From contig JBFDTN010000001.1 in the NCBI GenBank assembly GCA_040719455.1, forward strand, positions 1,521,501 to 1,585,500: 64,000 bases of DNA, in the 5' to 3' direction. Made by a program: the position numbers and the translations under genes. The notes below the pieces were generated by a model that was given only the letters and a program-made list of their open reading frames with translations, was not told where the DNA came from and did not search any database. Positions 45,077 to 54,320 of the stretch are shown here, one piece after another; position 1 is the stretch's first letter; each line of letters starts with the position of its first letter. The stretch is from Streptococcus pneumoniae. Lineage in GTDB: Bacteria > Bacillota > Bacilli > Lactobacillales > Streptococcaceae.

Positions 45077-45775
45077 CTATTTCACTTTCTCAATATCTGG
45101 CACAACACCTAGGAGTGTCAAGCCCATCACTTCTTCAATATCTTCTGGTTTCTTCACACGGTCATCTAGGATTTCAACCACTAAAACGACGAGAGACATC
45201 ACCACACCACCTGCTAAAAAGCCAAGAATCACATTTCGTTTGATATTTGGTGAAGATGGAGCTGTCGGCACTGATGCTTCCTCTAGTGTGGTTACATCTG
45301 ATACCTTAGTTGTATCAATGATTTTTTCTGCTGCTGCTTGACGAAGGGTATTAGCGATATGAGCTGCTTCTTCTGGGCTGTCATCAGATACTGTAATTGA
45401 TACGATACGTGTATCAGTTGGTACTGCAACTTTAATTTTTTTCGCCAAGTCTCCTGAACCTGACTTTAATTGCAATTCTTCTGCTACACGGCTAAGAACG
45501 TCTTGTGACAAGATGATTTCCTTGTAGTCTTTTACGAGGTAAGCACCTGCCTGAAGGTCTTGGTTAGTAAGGGTATTGCCTTCATTTTGCTGGCGATTGA
45601 CCACATAGATACGAGTTGTACTATCGTATTTTGGCTTTGCCACAAACATACTGTATCCTAAAGCGAGAACAGCCACTAAGAAAGCTGTAACGACAATCAG
45701 AAATTTTCGTTTCCAAAGGGTTTTAATCAATGAAAGAACATCAATTTCAACGGTTTGATTTGCTTGGTTATTCAT
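45077..45775 (-). CDS. wzd: Chain-length determinant and kinase adaptor Wzd (CpsC)
   Basis: 232 residues. Wzz-type domain: two membrane helices (about 29-50 and 180-200) around an extracellular alpha/beta domain, with the Pro-rich segment before helix 2 ([15 protein letters not shown]). The C-terminal cytoplasmic tail activates Wze. GGAG before ATG. Confidence 0.94.
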   Translation of the reverse strand: MNNQANQTVEIDVLSLIKTLWKRKFLIVVTAFLVAVLALGYSMFVAKPKYDSTTRIYVVNRQQNEGNTLTNQDLQAGAYLVKDYKEIILSQDVLSRVAEELQLKSGSGDLAKKIKVAVPTDTRIVSITVSDDSPEEAAHIANTLRQAAAEKIIDTTKVSDVTTLEEASVPTAPSSPNIKRNVILGFLAGGVVMSLVVLVVEILDDRVKKPEDIEEVMGLTLLGVVPDIEKVK

Positions 45776-45783
45776 AGTTTCTC

Positions 45784-46515
45784 CTAAATAATTTCATCTG
45801 CTAAAAGCAGTTCTTGGTTTTCTTTAAATAGTTTACGAGCATAGGCTTGTCCGTATTTTTTGGAAATAATCTGATAAGCTTCCTCCATATAAGGAGGGCG
45901 ATTATCCAAATTATGCATGTCACTGGCTACAAAATGAACCAAATCATGCTCTAGGAAAAATTGAGCTCGTTTTTTCATAAATTTATATTTATCCCCAAAT
46001 AATTTTGGTTTTAAGACGCTTGAGCTGTTAATCTGCATATAGCAACCCATATTGATCAAATCTCTGACTTTTTTCACGTCATTTTCTAAACAATGATAGC
46101 GTTCGATATGAGCAACAACAGGTGTGATTCCTAAACGCTGAATTTTCCCAAGTGCTGTATGAATTTCCTTATAAGGGGTACTCATACTAAACTCAATGAG
46201 AGCATAACCTGTTTGGGCAAGCGTTGGGATCCGTTTTTGCTCCAATTTTTCAAGGACATCACTGGTATAGTAAATTTCTGCCCCGTAGAGAATGGTCAAA
46301 TCATCTGCAACCTCTTTTGCGATTTCTTTCACTTGTGTAAAATTCGCCGCAATTTTCTCTTCAGGCGTTTCAAACATACCTTTTCTGCGGTGAGAGGTCG
46401 AAACAATGGTCCGAACTCCTTGGCGGTAACTTTCTTCTAATAAAGCTCGAGTTTCTGCCTGCGTTTTAGGGCCGTCATCAACATCAAACACGATATGAGA
46501 ATGAATATCAATCAT
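45784..46515 (-). CDS. wzh: PHP-type protein tyrosine phosphatase Wzh (CpsB)
   Basis: 243 residues. Metal-binding motifs of the PHP fold: [41 protein letters not shown] and [14 protein letters not shown]. Manganese-dependent phosphatase that removes phosphate from the Wze tyrosine cluster. In the conserved wzg-wzh-wzd-wze order. Confidence 0.95.
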   Translation of the reverse strand: MIDIHSHIVFDVDDGPKTQAETRALLEESYRQGVRTIVSTSHRRKGMFETPEEKIAANFTQVKEIAKEVADDLTILYGAEIYYTSDVLEKLEQKRIPTLAQTGYALIEFSMSTPYKEIHTALGKIQRLGITPVVAHIERYHCLENDVKKVRDLINMGCYMQINSSSVLKPKLFGDKYKFMKKRAQFFLEHDLVHFVASDMHNLDNRPPYMEEAYQIISKKYGQAYARKLFKENQELLLADEII

Positions 46516-46519
46516 CTGC

Positions 46520-47974
46520 TTACTTTCCTTCCATGACGTCTTGAATAGCGGCTTTTGTGGCTGCTAAGCTGTCTTGGTTGACTTCCATGACATAGAGATT
46601 GGCTCCTGGCATCGCATAAGATGGTAATCCCATGGTCCCTTGACCTGTGAGAGCTTGTGAGTCTACCGTGTAGCTTTGGCCTGATTCAAGCTGGGCGTTG
46701 ATAAGGCTCACCATCGTCTCAAAACTCATATTGGTCTGAACTGAATCCTCCAAACCGGAAAGAATGCCTTGGTAGTTGCGAAGAGCATTTGTAGAAGTTA
46801 GCTTTTTAATCAAAGCTGCGATGACTTTTTCTTGGTTTTTCCCACGGTCATTGTCACCACCTTGAAGCGAATAACGCTCACGGACAAAACCGAGTGCTTG
46901 ATCAGAATTTAGATGAACTTCTCCAACTCCAAAATGGTATTTCCCATGTAGACTTGTAAATTCTTGGTCATTATAGACATCTACCCCACCCACCAAGTCA
47001 ATCAATTTTAAGAAAGAGGTAAAGTTAAGGCGGACATAGTAGTTCATCTTGATACCATAAAGATTTTCAAGGGTATGGATCGAAGCGTCAACGCCATAAA
47101 TCCCTGCATGGGTCAATTTATCATTTTGATTATTTCCACCATCTGCAATCGGCACATAAGCATCTCTTGGTGTGGTCGTTAAGAGAACTTTCTTGGTCTT
47201 ACGATTGACGGTCATGATGATATTAACGTCTGAGCGTGAAACCGATGAAATTGGACCATAGGTGTCAATCCCACTGACGTAGATGTTAAAGACATCTCCT
47301 TCTGCCTGAGTTGGTGCTGCTTCCACTTTTTTCGTAATTGTATAGGTATAAAGTTTCTTAATTTTAGAAGCGTAGTCTGGATAGTCCCCTTCGATAATAT
47401 TTTCAAAGACACTGTTTAACACCATCGCCTTGGCTTCGCCTTTCGTCAAGCTATCATAAGCTGCTAAGTAAGACGGCGCTGCATCAATCGTAGGGTTAAT
47501 CTGCTTCATTTGAGCTAGGTTATCCATGAGCTTGGTGATATTGTCACTATCATTGCCTGTTGGTGCAAGAACACCAGTCACTTGGCTGATGTCTGTAATC
47601 TCACTATCTGCTGGCACAACAATGCTCATCTCATACTCAGAATAGTCTGCATTATTCTGCAATCCTTGAGACAAATCAAGAACAGACTTCACTGCATAGA
47701 TAGAGCCTGCATTTGCCATAATTAACACCAACAGACTAATCGTTGTAAACAATCGCCATTTATTGTGTAAAATCAAGACAAGAAACAACATAGCCAAGAC
47801 TATTGCTAATCCTGTGAGTATCACATTAATGTACCGAAACGCTAATAATTGATAGCGGAACATTACAAAAATGAGCCAGCCAGCCATGGCCACTAAAAGG
47901 GTCAATAAAGCACTATTTACAATCCGATAATGTCTCGACTTTCGTGATAGTCTCATCCTTCTTTTACTACTCAT
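46520..47974 (-). CDS. wzg: LCP-family protein Wzg (CpsA)
   Basis: 484 residues with three N-terminal membrane helices, a DNA-polymerase-like accessory domain and the LytR-CpsA-Psr domain ([20 protein letters not shown] with [47 protein letters not shown]). LCP enzymes attach polysaccharide to peptidoglycan from its lipid carrier. First gene of the operon; the promoter is at 48014-48042. Confidence 0.95.
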   Translation of the reverse strand: MSSKRRMRLSRKSRHYRIVNSALLTLLVAMAGWLIFVMFRYQLLAFRYINVILTGLAIVLAMLFLVLILHNKWRLFTTISLLVLIMANAGSIYAVKSVLDLSQGLQNNADYSEYEMSIVVPADSEITDISQVTGVLAPTGNDSDNITKLMDNLAQMKQINPTIDAAPSYLAAYDSLTKGEAKAMVLNSVFENIIEGDYPDYASKIKKLYTYTITKKVEAAPTQAEGDVFNIYVSGIDTYGPISSVSRSDVNIIMTVNRKTKKVLLTTTPRDAYVPIADGGNNQNDKLTHAGIYGVDASIHTLENLYGIKMNYYVRLNFTSFLKLIDLVGGVDVYNDQEFTSLHGKYHFGVGEVHLNSDQALGFVRERYSLQGGDNDRGKNQEKVIAALIKKLTSTNALRNYQGILSGLEDSVQTNMSFETMVSLINAQLESGQSYTVDSQALTGQGTMGLPSYAMPGANLYVMEVNQDSLAATKAAIQDVMEGK

Positions 47975-48013
47975 AACTCCCTTATCCTTTTTTGTACAAA
48001 ATGTATCAATTTT

Positions 48014-48042
48014 ATTCTACTCCCTTAACGAGGCTATGTCAA
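48014..48042 (-). promoter_or_regulatory. Promoter of the polysaccharide operon
   Basis: On the minus strand TTGACA (48037-48042), a 17-nt spacer and TAGAAT (48014-48019). It is a strong promoter about 40 nt upstream of the wzg start. Confidence 0.88.
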
Positions 48043-48101
48043 GTTAAAATAGTTCTAGAATAGAATTGGTAGCGGTTTAAATATATTTTTTCATTTTTTT
48101 A

Positions 48102-48130
48102 GCAAAAAAGTAGGTTTTATCAGCCTACTT
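48102..48130 (-). terminator. Terminator at the end of nrdG
   Basis: On the minus strand AAGTAGG (48124-48130) and CCTACTT (48108-48114) pair, followed by TTTTT. The stem begins within the last codons of nrdG. Confidence 0.82.
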
Positions 48131-48721
48131 ATCACCTCTCTCAATTTGTTCATATTGAATTCTACCATCTTGTAATTTTTCCCAAATGACGACTTGGTTT
48201 TTCGCTAGCGATTTCTGCACATCAATAATGCGCTGATTGCTTGAGCCACGAAACTGCAACATAAGATTACGTTTGGTACGGTCATATCGCCCGTCCACCA
48301 AAATATCAATATGACGTAGCAATTCCATCTTATCAGGCGTCTCTAGCATCATTTCTTCCCAAGTGTACCCTGTCCAAGACCAAATATCCTTCTCAGGCAG
48401 CTCTCTGCGAATCCGCTTGACCAAGGGAAGGAGGATCCCTGTATTCAAAAAGGGCTCACCACCTAGCAGGGTCAAGCCCTGCACATAGGGCTGCGCCAAA
48501 TCTTGCATGATTTGTTCTTCCAGCTCCTGAGTATAGGGAATCCCTGCCTTAAAAGACCAGGTGGCAACATTGTAGCAACCTTCACAATGAAACATACAGC
48601 CTGCAACATAGAGGGAGTTCCTCACCCCTTCTCCGTCCACAAAGTTAAAGGCCTTGTAATCAATAATCCGTCCCTGACTCAATTCTTCACTTTTCCACTC
48701 TTGTGGCTTGGGATTGTTCAT
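48125..48721 (-). CDS. nrdG: Anaerobic ribonucleotide reductase activating enzyme NrdG
   Basis: 198 residues from ATG at 48721 (GGAGG 4 nt upstream; it overlaps the stop of the preceding GNAT gene as ATGA, and a longer frame is not needed). Radical SAM motif GCMFHCEGC (CxxxCxxC) binds the 4Fe-4S cluster; LLGGEPFLN follows. It makes the glycyl radical on NrdD. Co-transcribed with nrdD and the small genes between. Confidence 0.94.
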   Translation of the reverse strand: MNNPKPQEWKSEELSQGRIIDYKAFNFVDGEGVRNSLYVAGCMFHCEGCYNVATWSFKAGIPYTQELEEQIMQDLAQPYVQGLTLLGGEPFLNTGILLPLVKRIRRELPEKDIWSWTGYTWEEMMLETPDKMELLRHIDILVDGRYDRTKRNLMLQFRGSSNQRIIDVQKSLAKNQVVIWEKLQDGRIQYEQIERGDK

Positions 48722-49230
48722 AACTCCTCCAGATGAATCCAATACCGCTCAGTCTCCTCAACCAGATTTTCCAACCGCCCACCTTGTGAGACAATCGTAC
48801 GGCGACTGGCTTCATTATCCACATGACAGGTTACAAGCACGCGAGAGATATTTTTGGACTTGGCTTCTAGCAAACCTAGGCGCAACTGCTCCTTGGCATA
48901 GTCCTTCCCTCGCTCGCTAGGACGAATACAATAGCCGATGTGACCGTATTCACCTAGAACAGCAGAAGTATCTGTTGTCCGAAGAGCGAGTAATCCAATT
49001 AAACGATTTCCTTCATAAGATAAGTACATGGAAAAGGGACCAAGTCCACTACCTAATATGTCTCTTGTCTCCTGTTGCTGAATCAAGCTGAGCCACATAT
49101 CAAAATCACCACCCGCCTTCTGCCAAGCATAGATATTGCCGCTGCTCATACGTGAACCATCTTGGTCAATCTCTGCTAGCATTTCCAAAAATGCTGCCTT
49201 ATCTTGTAAACTTGGACGTCGTAATTTCAT
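48718..49230 (-). CDS. GNAT-family N-acetyltransferase (copy 2)
   Basis: 170 residues. GNAT fold with the acetyl-CoA loop RPSERGKDYAKEQL (here KDYA rather than KGYA) and late strand VLVTCHVDNEASRRTI. Starting at 49230 gives MKLRRPSLQDKAAFLEML, matching the start of its neighbour; an ATG one codon earlier is possible. It is a paralogue of the gene directly upstream, almost identical over the last 75 residues but diverged before that. Substrate unknown; a gene of this kind normally sits between nrdD and nrdG in streptococci. Confidence 0.88.
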   Translation of the reverse strand: MKLRRPSLQDKAAFLEMLAEIDQDGSRMSSGNIYAWQKAGGDFDMWLSLIQQQETRDILGSGLGPFSMYLSYEGNRLIGLLALRTTDTSAVLGEYGHIGYCIRPSERGKDYAKEQLRLGLLEAKSKNISRVLVTCHVDNEASRRTIVSQGGRLENLVEETERYWIHLEEL

Positions 49231-49736
49231 CATTTCACCCTTTCTAGGTTAATCCAATAGCGCTCAGTCTCCCCAACCCGATTTTCCAACTGCCCACCTT
49301 GCGACAAAATCGTACGGCGACTGGCTTCATTATCCACATGACAGGTCACAAGTACGCGAGAGATGTTTTTGGACCGCGCTTCTAGCAACCCTAAGCGCAA
49401 CTGCTCCTTGGCATACCCCTTCCCACGCTCGCTAGGGCGAATGCTGTAGCCGATGTGACCGCCGTGTTGTAGTAGTTTGTCATTTAACCGCAAACGAAGA
49501 TTCAAAAAGCCCAACGCTCGGTTGCTATTGTCAAAAAAGACGTCCTGGATATAGGGCACAAAGCCAGTAGGAAGACCCAGCCCAATTTCCGTAGCAGCAT
49601 TGCTTTCTAACCAGTTTTCATAGTCGAAATCCTCTCCGCCAAAAAAGCCATCCGTAGGACTATTCACACTACGAAATTCCCCTATCATCTCTACAATAGC
49701 CGCTTTATCTGCTAGCGTTAGTCTTCTTAGTTTCAT
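49230..49736 (-). CDS. GNAT-family N-acetyltransferase (copy 1)
   Basis: 168 residues. MKLRRLTLADKAAIVEMIGE at the N-terminus, acetyl-CoA loop RPSERGKGYAKEQL, then VLVTCHVDNEASRRTI and ERYWINLE. Its stop overlaps the start of copy 2. The tail is nearly the same as that of copy 2, a sign of recent duplication or gene conversion. Substrate unknown. Confidence 0.88.
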   Translation of the reverse strand: MKLRRLTLADKAAIVEMIGEFRSVNSPTDGFFGGEDFDYENWLESNAATEIGLGLPTGFVPYIQDVFFDNSNRALGFLNLRLRLNDKLLQHGGHIGYSIRPSERGKGYAKEQLRLGLLEARSKNISRVLVTCHVDNEASRRTILSQGGQLENRVGETERYWINLERVK

Positions 49737-49739
49737 CGA

Positions 49740-50091
49740 CTCCTCCTTACGATACGAGGCTGGGACAATAGTGTCCAGCCTCGCTTCTTTTATAGATTTA
49801 ACAGTTTGACGTATATCAATAGTCAGTGAAGTAACTATTGATACCTGAGCCTAAAAACTGAAAAGCGAAGCTTGTATGGCTTGTAGAATGCTGATAAATC
49901 AACAATCTATACGTAGGAAACTAACGTCGCTAGTCCTATTTCCAACCTCTCACAATTCTCAATTGTGTGAGCTAGTCAACTTGCGGGGTATTAACAGTCC
50001 AGTGGACTGTTAATACTTGAGCCTAGAAATGAGAAAGCGAAATTGACAAAATCGATTTCTTCGAAATCACGATTTTTGTCCCACTCCCATC
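49740..50091. repeat. Hairpin-rich intergenic repeat between the GNAT genes and the 45-aa gene
   Basis: About 350 bp without a gene, made of successive palindromes: CGAGGCTGG...CCAGCCTCG (about 49754-49784), TATCAATAGT...ACTATTGATA, CTCACAATT...AATTGTGTGAG, TATTAACAGTCC...GGACTGTTAATA and ACAAAATCG...CGATTTTTGT. Constant blocks between them (TTTTATAGATTTAACAGTTT, CCTATTTCCAACCTC, AGTCAACTTGCGGGG) recur at 55951-56125. Repeat family known only by its GGCTGGGACA-like edge; no name assigned. Confidence 0.75.
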
Positions 50092-50092
50092 A

Positions 50093-50230
50093 TTATTTCC
50101 CTTGTTTTTTCAAAAATTGTTCCCGCAACTGGGCAATCTTATCTTTTTTATTCATCCCGCCCTTGGAATGCTTTTCGTGATAGCGCTCGACAAGTGCTTT
50201 TCCTTTATCGTCTAGTTGGTATTTTCCCAT
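50093..50230 (-). CDS. Small conserved protein of the nrdD-nrdG operon (45 aa)
   Basis: A 45-residue basic, helical protein: MGKYQLDDKGKALVERYHEK, then HSKGGMNKKDKIAQLREQFL, ending KKQGK. Ribosome site GGAG 6 nt upstream; the gap from the nrdD stop is 1 nt. A small basic protein at this place between nrdD and the acetyltransferase is usual in streptococci. Function unknown; link to anaerobic nucleotide reduction by position only. Confidence 0.83.
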   Translation of the reverse strand: MGKYQLDDKGKALVERYHEKHSKGGMNKKDKIAQLREQFLKKQGK

Positions 50231-50231
50231 C

Positions 50232-52424
50232 TTAATCTCCTTTTATCTTTATCGTTGAGCCGTTCATGTGTTTGACACGCGCGGCTATTTCCTTGTGACG
50301 GCCATTGACCATAGGTCTCGCCTGCGGATTGCCTAAGTAGCCACAGGTCCGCTTGACCACATCGACCGTTTTCGGGTCTGTATTGCCACAATTTGGACAC
50401 TTAAAGCCCCGCTCAGTCGGTGTAAAGTCCCCCTCAAAATGGCATTCATAACAGCGATCAATCGGTGTATTGGTCCCCAAATAACCCACACGGTCATAGG
50501 CAAAGTCCCAAACAGCCTCCAAGGCCCTGGGATTCTGCTGCAAGACAGGGTATTCGCAATAGTGGATAAAGCCACCTGTTGCCCCCGCCTCTGGATAATC
50601 CTTTTCAAATTCTAGCTTTTCAAACGGCGTTGGATTTTTCCGCACATCATAATGGAAGGAATTGGTGTAATATTCCTTATCCGTAATGTCCTTGACCAAA
50701 CCAAATTTTTCTCGGTCAAGTCGACAGAAGCGATCTGTCAAACTCTCAGACGGCGTTGAGTAAATCGAAAAATGCACATCGTACTCATCCGACCACGCAC
50801 CCACCTGCTCTTTCATGACCCGAATAATGTCGAGGGTAAATCCCTTGGCAGCTGGATTTGTCTCCCAATCGCTTCCATAAAAGACAGTCGCAACCTCATA
50901 TAAACCGATGTAACCTAGAGAAATCGTTGCTCGGCGGTTGGTGAAGAGTTGTCCCACCTCATCGTTCTTCCCTAACCGATTTCCAAAAGCTCCGTACTGG
51001 TAAAGAATAGGAGCATTAGCTGGTTTCGCCTCCATGACTCGGTGCATACGGTAGACCAGAGCGTCTTTGACAATCCCCATCCGCTCCTCAAAAATATCCC
51101 AAAACTTGAGTATGTCACCGCCAGATTCCATAGCAATCCGAGGAAGATTGAGGGTCACGACTCCAAGATTCATCCGACCAGAATTGACTTCTTCGCCCTG
51201 TTCATCGACCCATCCTTGTAAGAAGGAGCGACAACCCATGGGCGCCTTGAACGATCCTGTCAAGTCAATAATTTTGTCATAGGACAAGACATCCGGATAC
51301 ATTCTCTTAGTCGCGCATTCCAAGGCCAACAGCTTGATGTCATAGTTGGGACTTCCTTCTTCCAGGTTGTGCCCACGTTTCAAGGTGAAAATCAACTTAG
51401 GGAAAATCGCTGTCCGCTCTTCACTACCCAAGCCCTTAATCCGAATCCGCAAAATCGCTTTTTGAATTTCACGTTCAAACCAAGAAGTCCCTAGACCAAA
51501 TCCCAAAGAGGTAAAAGGCGTCTGCCCATTTGAGGTAAACAAGGTGTTGATCTCATATTCCAAGGACTGCATGGCATCATAGATGTCTTTTTTTGTCTTT
51601 TCACGCGCATAGTCTTCCTGTTTTTCAGGCAAAACCCACTGGCTTGCATCCTTCAAATGCTTTTGGTAATTCAATTCTGCATAGGGAGCCAGCAATTCAT
51701 CCACCCGGTCTGCCGTACAGCCACCATATTGGCTTGAAGCAACATTGGCAATAATTTGCGAAATCTGCGCTGTCGCTGTCTGAATCGACTTGGGACTTTC
51801 TACCTCGGCATTGCCAATCTTGAAACCATTGGCAAGCATCCCTTTGAAATCAATCAAACAACAGTTGGTCATGGGCGTATAAGGGCTATAATCCAAATCA
51901 TGAAAATGAATGTCTCCCTTTTGGTGGGCATTCGCTACATGAGATGGCAAGAGCTTGAGCCCGATTGACTTTCCGACAATTCCTGCTGTCAAATCACGTT
52001 GGGTGTTAAAGACATCACTATCCTTGTTGGCATTTTCGTTGACCACTGTCTGATCTTTTGTCAAGAGCTTCTCAATGGTAAAGTTGATGTCCATAGCCTG
52101 GTGGCGCTCAAAATCTCGCTTGGTCCGATACTGGATATAAACTTCTGCTAATTCATACAGGTGAGATTTGAGCAATTCCTGCTCCAAAATGGTCTGAATT
52201 TCATAAATCTGAATATCCTGATGAAACCTACGACCAATCTCTAGCAATACAGCCTCTATCACCTGTCGGAGTGCAGCTTCCGAGCAAGGATGCTCTAGCT
52301 CGGCGTTCGCCCGACCAAGAGCCGCTAAAATCTTATCCGCATCAAAAGCAACCATCCGTCCGTCTCGTTTTAAAACGAGCATGGTCTCTACCATTCCTAT
52401 TCTTTCTTTATTTAAGGAAACCAT
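50232..52424 (-). CDS. nrdD: Anaerobic ribonucleoside-triphosphate reductase NrdD
   Basis: 730 residues from ATG at 52424 (MVSLNKERIGMVETM), 6 nt after GGAG; a TTG four codons upstream is in frame but lies in the ribosome site. N-terminal ATP-cone (VLKRDGRMVAFDADKIL), large catalytic barrel, zinc site CYECH...CPNCG and glycyl radical site RTCGYLGN near the C-terminus. Reduces NTPs to dNTPs without oxygen, activated by NrdG. Promoter and possible NrdR boxes at 52448-52525. Confidence 0.96.
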   Translation of the reverse strand: MVSLNKERIGMVETMLVLKRDGRMVAFDADKILAALGRANAELEHPCSEAALRQVIEAVLLEIGRRFHQDIQIYEIQTILEQELLKSHLYELAEVYIQYRTKRDFERHQAMDINFTIEKLLTKDQTVVNENANKDSDVFNTQRDLTAGIVGKSIGLKLLPSHVANAHQKGDIHFHDLDYSPYTPMTNCCLIDFKGMLANGFKIGNAEVESPKSIQTATAQISQIIANVASSQYGGCTADRVDELLAPYAELNYQKHLKDASQWVLPEKQEDYAREKTKKDIYDAMQSLEYEINTLFTSNGQTPFTSLGFGLGTSWFEREIQKAILRIRIKGLGSEERTAIFPKLIFTLKRGHNLEEGSPNYDIKLLALECATKRMYPDVLSYDKIIDLTGSFKAPMGCRSFLQGWVDEQGEEVNSGRMNLGVVTLNLPRIAMESGGDILKFWDIFEERMGIVKDALVYRMHRVMEAKPANAPILYQYGAFGNRLGKNDEVGQLFTNRRATISLGYIGLYEVATVFYGSDWETNPAAKGFTLDIIRVMKEQVGAWSDEYDVHFSIYSTPSESLTDRFCRLDREKFGLVKDITDKEYYTNSFHYDVRKNPTPFEKLEFEKDYPEAGATGGFIHYCEYPVLQQNPRALEAVWDFAYDRVGYLGTNTPIDRCYECHFEGDFTPTERGFKCPNCGNTDPKTVDVVKRTCGYLGNPQARPMVNGRHKEIAARVKHMNGSTIKIKGD

Positions 52425-52447
52425 TTGCTCCTCCAATCTACTCCTCC

Positions 52448-52525
52448 ATTATAACACTCTCAACAAAAAAATCAACATCTTGTGTTAAAATTAGAAAAAT
52501 TATATTTCAAACACAAGATATTGAT
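52448..52525 (-). promoter_or_regulatory. nrdD promoter overlapping an inverted pair of 16-bp boxes
   Basis: On the minus strand TTGATT (52470-52475), 16 nt and TATAAT (52448-52453) form the promoter. ATCAACATCTTGTGTT (52471-52486) and AACACAAGATATTGAT (52510-52525) are an inverted pair with one mismatch; the first covers the -35. Their length and promoter overlap fit NrdR boxes, but in RNA the pair also makes a hairpin followed by T residues that would terminate the gene at 52529-54061. Both roles are possible. Confidence 0.6.
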
Positions 52526-52528
52526 TTG

Positions 52529-54061
52529 TTATTTTAGTTTATAGAGAGTAAAATGATCCAGCTCCAAATTCTCTTCTTGGTAGGATTCTTTTAATTCTTT
52601 TTGAACATCTGCTAACAAAGGAAGGTCACGATGGACAAGGATATAAACTGGATGATTTTGCGTGATTGCTTGAGCTAAAATCAAGCGATTCTCCGCTGTA
52701 TCTCCGTAAAGGCTCGGAGTTAGCAGGGCACTTGCTGACAAATGACCACTTTCCTGATACAAATGCGCTGTCTTGTCCCACGCATAGATGCGATCCCCAC
52801 TTTTGGCTTCTGCTTTAATATAAGCCGCAGCTTGTGCACGTTCTTTTCCCTCACTGACTAGAAAAGCATAGTGATTGGCAATAGGATAAACGATCAAGTA
52901 GAGGAGAGCAAGGACTGGTAACAAGAGATTTTTCTTAAAATAAGCTCCAAAAACAGAATGGGTTTGCTCCGCACGGCTGCTATGTCGTCCGCGCTTGGCA
53001 TAACCCTCTTTCCCCAGCCAAATGGCAATGAGCACCATCAAAAACGGAAGAACAGGTAAGAGATGATAGGCTCCATCTTCTGGCAAGAAGAGCGAAAAGA
53101 GAAGAACAGCCACCACTGCAAGACTAGAAAAAATCTGCAAAACAATTTCTAGCTCTTTTTTTGCGCCCGACAGAGAGCCCACAATCGCTGTAAAAACTCC
53201 AAGCCCCATTCCCAAACCAAGGTAGAGAGGAGCATGGTTAAGCACATGACTACCCACACTCAAACTCTCCAAAGGATAGGTAATCTGACTAATGGCAAGA
53301 CCGAATGTGCCATTTAAAACGGTGATATAACCCAAAGGATAAAAGACAATCGAAAAGCCTAAAATGCTTGCCAACCATTGATAAAGACCATGTGCGAATT
53401 TCTTGCTCCAGATATTGTAGACCATCAGAACAAGAAAGGCTAAGGTCGCAAACATGAGAGCAGTAAGAGGATCTAGTAAAAAGAGAGCAGCAAGTAAGGC
53501 TCCAAAACCTACAAAACTCTTATCTTCGGCTTCTCCTGCAACATAACGTAAGATAAAATAAATGCCTGCAAATACGACAGGAAAAGCAAATAAACTTGCA
53601 TAAAATCCGCCCAAACCTAAACCCAAAGCCAGTAGATAAAACAGATGTAAAACTTGTTTTGCCAAGTTCTCCTTATGCATGAGCTGGTAGGCAATCTGAA
53701 ACAGAAAACGTCCTGCAAACCACAAACAGATAAACTGCACCACTGCCATGACAATCGGTCCAAAAGCAAGATTTGACAGCCAATTTAGTAAATAATAGAG
53801 CAAGCCACTCGTGCCATAGATCTGCCCATACATGACGTCTCCTTGCGCCATAGCCCATCCTGCATAGAGATTTTGCGACTGAAGATTGGTCGCAAGCGAA
53901 CTCAAAAATGGATTGGCAACACTAAAAACACTAAGTAAACCACTCCACAAAAGAGGAAGGGAAAAGGGCGGAGTTACTGGCTCCTTGAATTTAGGCGCTT
54001 CGTGCTTCTCCATCTCCATGCCTTCTAGCAGCTTTTCTCTATCGATTTTCTTATCGTACAT
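52529..54061 (-). CDS. Polytopic membrane protein, Ccs4-like
   Basis: 510 residues with about 12 hydrophobic helices after a 30-residue cytoplasmic N-terminus (MYDKKIDREKLLEGMEM). NLYAGWAMAQGDVMYGQIYG after the first helix and a late soluble part (AKSGDRIYAWDKTAHLYQES) resemble GT-C type lipid-linked sugar transferases (ArnT/Dpm-like mannosyltransferases). By position next to nrdD and cls it should be the counterpart of the pneumococcal competence-induced protein Ccs4. I see no ComX box upstream. Function unproven; ribosome site AAGGAG. Confidence 0.72.
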   Translation of the reverse strand: MYDKKIDREKLLEGMEMEKHEAPKFKEPVTPPFSLPLLWSGLLSVFSVANPFLSSLATNLQSQNLYAGWAMAQGDVMYGQIYGTSGLLYYLLNWLSNLAFGPIVMAVVQFICLWFAGRFLFQIAYQLMHKENLAKQVLHLFYLLALGLGLGGFYASLFAFPVVFAGIYFILRYVAGEAEDKSFVGFGALLAALFLLDPLTALMFATLAFLVLMVYNIWSKKFAHGLYQWLASILGFSIVFYPLGYITVLNGTFGLAISQITYPLESLSVGSHVLNHAPLYLGLGMGLGVFTAIVGSLSGAKKELEIVLQIFSSLAVVAVLLFSLFLPEDGAYHLLPVLPFLMVLIAIWLGKEGYAKRGRHSSRAEQTHSVFGAYFKKNLLLPVLALLYLIVYPIANHYAFLVSEGKERAQAAAYIKAEAKSGDRIYAWDKTAHLYQESGHLSASALLTPSLYGDTAENRLILAQAITQNHPVYILVHRDLPLLADVQKELKESYQEENLELDHFTLYKLK

Positions 54062-54106
54062 ACAGGACTCCTTGATTTATTCTTTTCTAGTATATCAAAA
54101 TCACGC

Positions 54107-54235
54107 CTATCTGTCAGCTTGTTTCCGAAACTCTCTATCTAACTCTAGTAACAAGGCATAACGCTCCACCTCATAAAAGGAGTGAAACACCTGCTCCTCA
54201 TACCTTTTCAAAAATTCCTGCTCTTCCTTGGTCAT
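54107..54235 (-). CDS. Small acidic protein (42 aa), function unknown
   Basis: A 42-residue helical protein, MTKEEQEFLKRYEEQVFHSF then YEVERYALLLELDREFRKQA, ending DR. AAAGGAG 8 nt before the ATG and codon use like its neighbours support it. It lies between cls and the Ccs4-like gene on the same strand, 45 bp before the latter. I do not recognise it. Confidence 0.7.
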   Translation of the reverse strand: MTKEEQEFLKRYEEQVFHSFYEVERYALLLELDREFRKQADR

Positions 54236-54273
54236 GGCAAATTCTCCTTTTCTAAACTATTCGAAAAAGAAAG

Positions 54274-54306
54274 AAAAAAACTGCTGTTCCTAGCAGAAAC
54301 AGCAGT
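54274..54306 (-). terminator. Terminator after cls
   Basis: On the minus strand ACTGCTGTT (54298-54306) and AACAGCAGT (54280-54288) form a 9-bp perfect stem, followed by a run of T. Confidence 0.88.
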
Positions 54307-54320
54307 CAAATAATATCCTA

